A stretch of 64,000 bases of DNA from Carboxylicivirga sp. M1479 (lineage in GTDB: Bacteria > Bacteroidota > Bacteroidia > Bacteroidales > Marinilabiliaceae), in contig NZ_VKDE01000004.1 of the NCBI RefSeq assembly GCF_007097485.1, positions 124,001-188,000 on the forward strand, given 5' to 3'. A program made the position numbers and the translations under genes. This document shows, piece by piece, positions 51,158 to 58,364 of this stretch (positions are counted from its first letter, which is position 1; every line of letters starts with the position of its first letter). The notes beneath the pieces were generated by a model that ran no database searches, had not been told where the DNA came from, and was given only the letters and a program-made list of their open reading frames with translations.

Positions 51158-51182
51158 TTATCGTCTTTTAAAAGTTAAAGTT

Positions 51183-51809
51183 CTAATTTAATTTGTCTGA
51201 TAAATAGTCAAAGTCCTGATATCCTGATACGACTTCATCACCTATTACAAATGTAGGCGTTCCTTTTGTCTTTAGTAACTGAAATTGAAAAATATTTTGA
51301 ATAATCGGATTGTCATTGGTGTTTAATATGCAATCGCCAATTAGCTCATTGCTTGCGATGTAATCTTCTATTAACTGTTGGAAATGAGTAGAGTATATAA
51401 TCTCGCTTTTGTGCATGAGAAGTGCGTGTAACTTACTGTAATCTCCATATTTATCAATGCAAATAGCCGTTTGGTAGGCTTTGCTAGCCACTTGATCCGA
51501 GCCACGACAGACAAGACGCATGACCAATTTAACTTGACCAGTTTTGATATAATACTCTTCTAAATTTGGATAGACATCGGTAAAAAAACGTTTGCAATAG
51601 GAGCAGTTATAATCGAAAAACAACAGAATAGTTTGGGGTGCTGATGCATCTCCAAAAATAATATCTGAATCACGGATTACATTAATTTGTTTCAGTTGTT
51701 CACGCTTAACTACTTGTTTATTTGTCAAATAAACTATTCCAACAAATAGAATCACGACTGTTGCGAAAAGCCATTTATAACGGTAGAATAATGAATTCGT
51801 TTTACTCAT
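51183..51809 (-). CDS. membrane-anchored DsbA-like thiol-disulfide protein
   Basis: 208 aa. An N-terminal transmembrane anchor (about 12-30, WLFATVVILFVGIVYL) is followed by a periplasmic DsbA-type thioredoxin fold: FGDASAPQTILLFFDYNCSYCKRFF with CSYC active site and cis-Pro in KGTPTFVIGDEVVSGYQ. Likely catalyses disulfide formation or exchange in the periplasm. Its start overlaps the 3' end of the AsmA gene by 8 bp, so translation is probably coupled. Confidence 0.88.
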   Translation of the reverse strand: MSKTNSLFYRYKWLFATVVILFVGIVYLTNKQVVKREQLKQINVIRDSDIIFGDASAPQTILLFFDYNCSYCKRFFTDVYPNLEEYYIKTGQVKLVMRLVCRGSDQVASKAYQTAICIDKYGDYSKLHALLMHKSEIIYSTHFQQLIEDYIASNELIGDCILNTNDNPIIQNIFQFQLLKTKGTPTFVIGDEVVSGYQDFDYLSDKLN

Positions 51810-54780
51810 CGGTAACCCCTGTATTGTAATTAATTATTAATGGGTGGAATTCGAGTTCGGCAAAAGCCTCTTTAAGGTAAATTTGGCTTCTCATCTTCTT
51901 CCTTGATTGAGAATCTTTACCCTCCAGTGTGCTCTTTACTGTTTTACCATTCTCTACTTTGTATATGGCAAACATGGATGTTAAACCTTTGGTGCCGCCC
52001 TCATCAGTCTGCTTACTTTCTTTCGATTGTTTCTTTTCTATTCTATTGGTTTTGCCTTTGCGAAGAATTTCTTTCAAATAGAATCGTAAATGATATTGAC
52101 AATCAAGGTTGAAATCTTGCTTTCCGAATAAGCTGATGTCGAATGTATTTGTTTTGATGTTTGTTAAGGGTGCGTAAACAGCACCTCCGGTTACAAAAAG
52201 TTTAGTGTCCAATGTTTTAAACTGCAAATCATCAAGCCCATCGATCTTGTAATCTTTACCCATTTCAGCAGTAATCGGATAATCTTTAAGTCGACCGTCT
52301 TCCAATTTAAGCTTGGCTTTTAGTTTTACTTTATTCAAATCTATTGAGTCGCCAATTAGTATTATTTGGCCGTCTAAACTATCGGTACTAAATACACCAC
52401 TTAACTGCTCATGGCTGATATACACCTCGTCGGTATACTCCATAAAATCATCAAAGTCGTAAAGAAGCTGGTTAATGTCCAAACCGCTTGTACTATTGTT
52501 GAAGTTTATTTTCATTACATCATCAGGCATTAGCTGAGCTTTTACCGAACTGTTGGTACTTCCTTTAAAAGCATCGAATTTAATTTGATCGGCTATATAC
52601 AAGCTGTCAGAAACATTGTACAAGGCACTGAGGTTTTCGAACAAGGCATTGTTATACCAAAAGCTATTGGCACTGACTTTGCCTTTGGCTTGGATGCTGT
52701 AGCGCGCAGGCTCAATGCTTTCGTTGGTTGGCTCTACTGCTTCGACTTCGCTGGTCATTAGTGATTCAATCAAAGTGTAATCAATATCGCCCAAGTGCAT
52801 GTAGGCATCAACTTTTATCGTGTCTTCCTGATTAAGCCAATATGCAGCGTATATGTTTTGTACTGAAGTAGAATCTGAGCTGAATGTAATGCCGCTAAAA
52901 TCGCCCGATACTTTTTCTATGCTCAATGAATCGTTCTGCAAGCTAAAACGTCCATTAAGCTTCGAAAGGTGCATGTTTTCATCAAACATTGCTACTTCGG
53001 CGTTTTTAAACTCAGTTTTAAGTATGGTGTTGGTAAACAAGGTTTGAATCACATTATCACTTATGGAATCAAGATTCATTGTACCACCGGTTTGAAGCGC
53101 AGCTGACATGTACCCATCCATTTGCTTAACCAGTGAGTCGGGTGCAAAAGCCATCCATTCATTTAGCTTAACATTGGCCTTTATATCCATCTCATAGCTT
53201 GGCATTGTTAGGTTTTTAAATTGTGCTGTGCCCGCCAGATGACTGCCTTCAGTGGCCAATTCCAACCTTGGTATCTCTATGCTTAAAGAACTTAGGTCAT
53301 GTAGCTGGCCCTTGAAATGGCTTGTTAAATCAGCATCAATAATGTTAAGATTAAAATCGGGTAAGTAAAGTCCTAAGTCGTCAACAGTTAAGGTGTTGTT
53401 GGCATACATTAGTAGGGCATTACAACCTTTCAGCTTAATGACCGAATCCATGCTAAGCCCAAGATCATTGAGTGTAATTTGTAGATTAGTTCTTTGTAAA
53501 AAATAATCTGCAAAATGCATGTCATATGTATTAGGTAGCTTACCATGCGTAGATAATTGAACATCAACTAAACCTTGTAAATCTTTAGCCGGCAAATCAG
53601 GAATCGCCGTTTCGATATCAGCCAGATCAAGCTGTACCTTAGCTTTCGCACCGTATTGTATGTTGTCCAAGTTATTAATGTTTGCAGCCAACCACACTTT
53701 ACTTTGACCTGTGTTAAACGATAAAGTATCGATAATAACCTGGCTTGTTTGCATATTCATTAACTCACCATTGGAATAGTTAGCTGCTAACTGCATATGC
53801 TTAATAGTAGGGTACTCGAGCATGGCTACACTTCCATCATTCAATCGTATGCTCGCATTGATGTGCGGCATAACACTGTCGTTATACACCCCCTTAACAC
53901 TGGCTTGAACATTGGCAATGCCAGATAGTTTCTTTATTTGATAGGCCTGAATTAAACTATCAGGTATGTATTTTTTCAATTCTCCCATGTTAAAAAACGA
54001 GGAGCTGATTTGAAGATCAGTATAGATCGAATCCCCTATGTTAACAAGGCCGTTCGCTTGAATGTCTAGTCCATCAGATTTAATGTGTAGGTGTTTGATA
54101 TTGGTGGCTTTATTAAAGTACTCAACATCCAATTGAACTTTCAGTTCCTCCATAAGATGGAGCTTGCTTTTTGGATATCGACAGTTATTAGTTCTTAGTT
54201 CACCTTTAAAAGATGCCTTCTGATTGTCATTATCAATATAAACATCCATTAAACCACTATCGATGTACAAACACGAAGCAATATTGCTTTCATCATCGGT
54301 AAACGAGCAGAAAAGCTTGTTTAGTTCCAGTTGTTTTAACGATAGAAAAAGTTCATTTGTACTGCTGTCTTGCTCCTGTTCTTCTGGAACGGCCAAAAAA
54401 GCATCAAAATTTGTATGTCCCAGGCTATCGATGTGATAATTGGTATAGCCGCCTTCGAGGGTAATGCTGTTGACAATAAACTCGTTATCTATTAACGGCA
54501 ATGCCTCAACAGATATGTAAAAGCGCTTAATATGTGCCAATGTATCGCCTGGTCTCGAAATGTTTACATCTCTGAGTTCAACTACCGCATTGGGGTAATC
54601 GCGCAATAGGGAAAAATCAACATTTTCAACCGAAATAGTAGCATCAACACCATCGTTAATGCGTTCCAATGCTATTTGGGTTACTTTGTTTTCTGCAAGT
54701 TCGGCAATTAATAGTACCGATAAGAATATAGCAAATAATATAATAAAGATGATAGCTGTAATTTTGCCTAGTAACTTCAT
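51802..54780 (-). CDS. AsmA-family envelope protein
   Basis: 992 aa from MKLLGKITAIIFIILFAIFLS; a more upstream ATG (54822) falls within the likely -7 box. An N-terminal transmembrane anchor is followed by a long, beta-rich periplasmic part. It starts with VTQIALERINDGVDATISVENVDFSLLRDYPNAVVELRDVNI, typical of AsmA. The C-terminal AsmA repeat region includes LDGQIILIGDSIDLNKVKLKAKLKLEDGRLKDYP. The family may carry phospholipids across the envelope. Upstream of and overlapping the DsbA-like gene. Confidence 0.88.
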   Translation of the reverse strand: MKLLGKITAIIFIILFAIFLSVLLIAELAENKVTQIALERINDGVDATISVENVDFSLLRDYPNAVVELRDVNISRPGDTLAHIKRFYISVEALPLIDNEFIVNSITLEGGYTNYHIDSLGHTNFDAFLAVPEEQEQDSSTNELFLSLKQLELNKLFCSFTDDESNIASCLYIDSGLMDVYIDNDNQKASFKGELRTNNCRYPKSKLHLMEELKVQLDVEYFNKATNIKHLHIKSDGLDIQANGLVNIGDSIYTDLQISSSFFNMGELKKYIPDSLIQAYQIKKLSGIANVQASVKGVYNDSVMPHINASIRLNDGSVAMLEYPTIKHMQLAANYSNGELMNMQTSQVIIDTLSFNTGQSKVWLAANINNLDNIQYGAKAKVQLDLADIETAIPDLPAKDLQGLVDVQLSTHGKLPNTYDMHFADYFLQRTNLQITLNDLGLSMDSVIKLKGCNALLMYANNTLTVDDLGLYLPDFNLNIIDADLTSHFKGQLHDLSSLSIEIPRLELATEGSHLAGTAQFKNLTMPSYEMDIKANVKLNEWMAFAPDSLVKQMDGYMSAALQTGGTMNLDSISDNVIQTLFTNTILKTEFKNAEVAMFDENMHLSKLNGRFSLQNDSLSIEKVSGDFSGITFSSDSTSVQNIYAAYWLNQEDTIKVDAYMHLGDIDYTLIESLMTSEVEAVEPTNESIEPARYSIQAKGKVSANSFWYNNALFENLSALYNVSDSLYIADQIKFDAFKGSTNSSVKAQLMPDDVMKINFNNSTSGLDINQLLYDFDDFMEYTDEVYISHEQLSGVFSTDSLDGQIILIGDSIDLNKVKLKAKLKLEDGRLKDYPITAEMGKDYKIDGLDDLQFKTLDTKLFVTGGAVYAPLTNIKTNTFDISLFGKQDFNLDCQYHLRFYLKEILRKGKTNRIEKKQSKESKQTDEGGTKGLTSMFAIYKVENGKTVKSTLEGKDSQSRKKMRSQIYLKEAFAELEFHPLIINYNTGVTDE

Positions 54781-54819
54781 ATTTAGAATGTGCTGATGCT
54801 TTGAGTTATTGAGATAAGG

Positions 54820-54827
54820 CAAATTTA
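54820..54827 (-). promoter_or_regulatory. -7 box of the AsmA gene
   Basis: Minus strand TAAATTTG, 39 bp before the chosen ATG; no clear TTG at the proper distance. Confidence 0.45.
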
Positions 54828-54947
54828 TGATTAAAACATGGTATTGGTATCCATTTTATATAAAAACTTAAGATCATGTTTAATCTGTTTAAATTTATTT
54901 CCACTTGGTTGTTTCGCATATATAAACACAAAAATAATGTCTATAAC

Positions 54948-54976
54948 TTGACACTTACAGCGAGTTGACGTAAATT
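54948..54976 (+). promoter_or_regulatory. possible TTGACA/TAAATT promoter before the RNA at 55015
   Basis: TTGACA, 17-bp spacer, TAAATT. This is a sigma-70-like arrangement, unusual for the phylum, so tentative. It would give an RNA start near 54983. Confidence 0.3.
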
Positions 54977-55014
54977 ACTTATTGTCTCGTGGATGAGATT
55001 TCGAATCAGTTATA

Positions 55015-55118
55015 GAGCCAAAAGCTGTGGCGCCTCGCTATAATAAGGGTACGAGGATCCTGGTAAAGCATTACCATTAAAGGATAACGAGAGATGAAAC
55101 GGCTTTTAGCTCTTTTTT
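55015..55118 (+). ncRNA. structured RNA of unknown class with terminator-like closing stem
   Basis: GAGC-AAAAGC (55015-55025) pairs with GCTTTT-GCTC (55102-55112) with one mismatch, then six T residues. Inside are CCTCG/CGAGG (55033, 55052) and a two-part hairpin ATCCTGGTAA...TTACC...AGGAT (55057-55085, AGCA loop). The three-way junction leaves AACGAGAGATGAAACG single-stranded, a pattern like a ligand-binding or sRNA scaffold. It precedes the RemB-like gene by 112 bp. It could be a leader element of that gene or a separate sRNA. I recognise no known family. Confidence 0.5.
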
Positions 55119-55229
55119 ATGCCCCTCCGATACATATTTCTCCCATTATTAAACGAAACTTTGCGTACTACTACGGCGTATAGATTGCTCGTATGTTGTA
55201 TATTCGTTCTAAAATAAGACCTTACTTTC

Positions 55230-56828
55230 ATGTTAAATAAGTTGTGTACCCTTTTCGTATTGTTACTTATTGGTAACAGCCTAATGGCTCAATCGGTCAG
55301 CCATTACGAAGATCCATATTATTCTCCTTTTGAGCGATATGTGTATCAACCGGGCAGTGGTTTTCATACCGCAGTGCGCCAATTTCGAATGGATCAGCTC
55401 GAAGAAGTTATTAATACAGACTCCGTTTTGTATGATGGTTTGCGAGTGCCAGACGGGAAGTTGAACTTTTGGAAACGTATTTGGCACGATGATTTATTTA
55501 AGTTGGAACACGACGATATTAACATTGTTGTTAACCCTATTTTTTCTTTTGAGGGTGGCCGCGATAACACCGATGGGCTTAGTACATGGACGAATACACG
55601 GGGCTTATTTATAAAAGGTAATATTGGGAAACACCTTTATTTTTATACCGATTTTGTAGAAAATCAGGCAGTGGTACCCAATTATGTGGATGCTTTTGCC
55701 CGCGAAACCAATATGATGCCAGGACAAGGGCAGCGAAAAGACTTTGGAGACAATGGTCATGATTTTGCACAGGCAACAGGATACATCGGCTTTAATTTTG
55801 CCAAGTATTTTAATTTGCAGCTTGGTAATGGCAAGCACTTTATTGGCGATGGTCATCGCTCCCTACTACTGTCCGACGGCGCTTTTAGTTATCCATATGC
55901 AAAGCTAACGGCCGACTTTTGGAACATCAAATACATGGTAATGTGGAATAAGATGTTGCAGTACGATCAAGAGGCCGATAATACCGATTACCGTTATCCC
56001 GGACGCTATGGTGTTTTTCAATACCTGGATTGGAACATGGGTAAACGCTTGAGTATAGGCTTTTATGCCAATGTAGTATATGCCGAGCAAGATTCAACAG
56101 GTCACAGAGGTTTTGATATGCATTATTTGAACCCGGTTAACTTCTTCCGTCCGGTAGAATATAATCTAGGGTCGCCCGATAATGTGACAATGGGTTTAAA
56201 TGCCCGTTATATTGCGGCCAAGTGGTTAACCCTTTACGGACAGTTTGTGCTGGGGGAGTTTAAGTTTGATGAGGTAAAGTCAGGTGAAAAATGGTGGGCC
56301 AATAAGCATGGTTTTCAATTGGGCGCGCGCACCTTTAATTTGTTTGGTATTGATAAACTCGATCTACAGCTTGAATATAACCAGGTACGACCATACACCT
56401 ATTCGCATTATACAACAATGTATGCCTATGGACATATGAACCAGCCAATGGCTCATATATTGGGTGCCAACTTCCGGGAGGCTTTAGCCATTTTAAAATG
56501 CCGCAAAAAACGTTGGCTATTTAAAGCCGAAGTGATGGCTACGACCTACGGACTAGATTATGGTGATGGGATTAGCTGGGGTAAAGATGTATTTATGCCC
56601 AATACCGAGCGTCCTTACGATTATGGGCATACCATAGGGCAGGGTTTAGAGACTGAAGTATTCAATGCCGATTTTAATGTGTCCTTCTTGATTAACCCTC
56701 GCAACATGTTTAATGTGGTGGCTGGGGCTCGCATCAGGAACCTGACGAATGATCAGGAAACCATGGATACGCAGCATTTTTATTTTGGCGTTCGTACCTC
56801 TATCAAGAGTCTGTATAATAATTTCTAA
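55230..56828 (+). CDS. RemB-like gliding/outer-membrane barrel protein
   Basis: 532 aa. A signal peptide (1-20, NSLMAQ) precedes alternating strands ending in an aromatic barrel terminus. Features such as ILSFEGG-like NPIFSFEGGRDN, GYIGFNFAKYFNLQLGNGKHFIGDGHRSLLLSD and LNPVNFFRPVEYNLGSPDN recall RemB, an outer-membrane gliding protein of Flavobacterium, and Wzi-like capsule assembly barrels. Function here is inferred; single gene. Confidence 0.65.
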   Translation: MLNKLCTLFVLLLIGNSLMAQSVSHYEDPYYSPFERYVYQPGSGFHTAVRQFRMDQLEEVINTDSVLYDGLRVPDGKLNFWKRIWHDDLFKLEHDDINIVVNPIFSFEGGRDNTDGLSTWTNTRGLFIKGNIGKHLYFYTDFVENQAVVPNYVDAFARETNMMPGQGQRKDFGDNGHDFAQATGYIGFNFAKYFNLQLGNGKHFIGDGHRSLLLSDGAFSYPYAKLTADFWNIKYMVMWNKMLQYDQEADNTDYRYPGRYGVFQYLDWNMGKRLSIGFYANVVYAEQDSTGHRGFDMHYLNPVNFFRPVEYNLGSPDNVTMGLNARYIAAKWLTLYGQFVLGEFKFDEVKSGEKWWANKHGFQLGARTFNLFGIDKLDLQLEYNQVRPYTYSHYTTMYAYGHMNQPMAHILGANFREALAILKCRKKRWLFKAEVMATTYGLDYGDGISWGKDVFMPNTERPYDYGHTIGQGLETEVFNADFNVSFLINPRNMFNVVAGARIRNLTNDQETMDTQHFYFGVRTSIKSLYNNF

Positions 56829-57104
56829 GTATTGATTAGTTAATAATAGCATATTAAACGAAAGCTTGAGTTGGGTGTAATTGATTGAAATTAAATCACA
56901 TATAAAGTGATTGATTTTGAGAAATTCTTTAATTGCATATTGCACTGTGGCCTCTCTTTTAAATAGCTTACGTTTTATAGAGAGCAAATATTACCTAAGC
57001 AATAAAAGTCTAGTTTGCTTTATACATCATTCATATATGTCAGAATGTATATATCTACATTTGTTTTCATCTTTTAACTTTCACTAACTTAAGTCATGCG
57101 CTTT

Positions 57105-57120
57105 TTGGCACAAGGCTTGC
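57105..57120 (+). promoter_or_regulatory. sigma-54 (RpoN) -24/-12 promoter, copy 2
   Basis: TTGGCACAAGGCTTGC followed by T, identical to the 16 bases before copy 1. The block 57050-57104 is also strongly conserved between the copies and may hold an enhancer-binding-protein site. Confidence 0.85.
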
Positions 57121-57131
57121 TGTAAACCTAT

Positions 57132-57203
57132 CAGATTTTTTTCATAGATTTGGGTTAGGTTAGTAAAAAGGACTTTAGGCAACGGCTTAAGAGTCCTTTT
57201 TTT
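57132..57203 (+). ncRNA. sigma-54-driven small RNA, copy 2
   Basis: About 72 nt by the same reasoning as copy 1 (12 nt after the -12 C, ending in the terminator T run). The 5' half is single-stranded and U/G-rich (GGGTTAGGTTAG); the 3' half is a long hairpin with AACG loop acting as terminator. It lies between the RemB-like gene and an unknown minus-strand gene, opposite in strand to copy 1, and shares no flanking gene with it. Confidence 0.75.
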
Positions 57204-57296
57204 GTGCAATAAACTCTATAAGACTCTTCTGTGTGTATAGGCAAAGCAAAATAGCTTATGAGTATGCCGAAGTGCAATAGGGGCTATTGATTTTGA

Positions 57297-57415
57297 ACAG
57301 GAAGCTATGATCTTGTACAGGAGCATGATTGTAGGTAACAGGAAGGTCAAATCCCGAACAGGAGCAATAGATCACGGTGATTTAATGCTCCTGTCCACTG
57401 CATTGAGCTTCCTGT
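57297..57415. repeat. degenerate 20-21 bp direct repeats with inverted units
   Basis: ACAGGA at 57297, 57317, 57338 and 57358 (spacing 20, 21, 20), alternating continuations AAG and GC. Inverted CCTGT at 57390 and 57411 (spacing 21) lies within the 3' end of the minus-strand gene. All units fall on one face of the helix. Confidence 0.75.
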
Positions 57416-58103
57416 AGTAGTTTGATACGTACTGTTGGTATTTCTTGTCATTATTGTGTGAAATATATTGACCACAAGTGCGGACTTCACTCATGCGATG
57501 GGATAGGAGGGTGTAGGCCCTGTCGCGCCAGAGCTTACTCTCCACTTTAGCGCCTTTATTTAGCTTAGCAGAAGCATATTGCTCTGATACCTGACGTGAC
57601 AAGGTACGGGCTTGTGTAGTTTGCTCGGTGTTGTAGTTAATGTTTTGAAGTACATCAGCATTATTATCGGCTAAGTTAGCTAAGAGCAGCAAATCGAGTA
57701 TCAGGTTGTTAATATCACGATGCCTACCAATGGTAATTAGCTTTTTCTTGATGCTGGGATGATGATAGAAGGCATAGTTGAAATGTCGTAACAGTTCTTT
57801 TTTGAGTTCAAAAGCCTCCTTTTTTAGTTCTTGCCACTTGGCTGCCTCTTTTGTTCTACCCGAAGCGTTAAGCCAATGTGCCTGACAGAACCTTAGTGCC
57901 AGACTTAAGCTTTTGAGATCATCGACATATTGCCAGTTTAGGCCTGCCGCCAATAGTTCTGTTTTGTCTTTGTGGCAAACAACAGAAAGGGTTTCGGCCT
58001 CGGCACACATCTCATCAATTGGTATGGATGGCGTTTTTACTTCATTGCTGGATAGTTGAGCCAAGGCGGGCTTCCAGGCGTTAAAGGCTTGTTCAAATTG
58101 CAT
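57372..58103 (-). CDS. helical protein of unknown function
   Basis: 243 aa, no signal peptide and no membrane segment. It is almost entirely alpha-helical (LSLALRFCQAHWLNASGRTKEAAKWQELKKEAFELKKELLRHF; NNLILDLLLLANLADNNADVLQNI). The pattern resembles small hypothetical proteins common in Bacteroidota, but I know no function. The C-terminal residues are encoded inside the repeat array (YYRKLNAVDRSIKSP), so the repeats invade the coding end. It is divergent from the STAND gene with 261 bp between. Confidence 0.7.
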   Translation of the reverse strand: MQFEQAFNAWKPALAQLSSNEVKTPSIPIDEMCAEAETLSVVCHKDKTELLAAGLNWQYVDDLKSLSLALRFCQAHWLNASGRTKEAAKWQELKKEAFELKKELLRHFNYAFYHHPSIKKKLITIGRHRDINNLILDLLLLANLADNNADVLQNINYNTEQTTQARTLSRQVSEQYASAKLNKGAKVESKLWRDRAYTLLSHRMSEVRTCGQYISHNNDKKYQQYVSNYYRKLNAVDRSIKSP

Positions 58104-58364
58104 TGCGTTAGGTTTAGTTGTGTATTAGTATGTAGGAACAAGATATAAAAGATGTATAAGAATCAGAACTTGTTTATTAAACAATAATTGATAGTTTTAT
58201 AGGGGATCCGCAGTTAGTAGGTAATAGATAGTGGATATTGATATGTATGGACTATTAAATTGGGGGCAAAAGGGTTGGTAACAATTTAATGACGTACCAT
58301 TTTTTAGCAATACAAAAATCAGTTTTTAGGTCAAATTAACTATAAATAAAAATCTAGTACTAAG

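Noticed and set aside
55015-55118. TPP, cobalamin, SAM or c-di-GMP riboswitch
   Set aside because: None of the conserved core sequences I know for these classes are present.
57372-58103. Antitoxin or partner of the STAND gene
   Set aside because: Opposite strand, 261 bp away, no toxin/antitoxin motif seen; no basis beyond adjacency.
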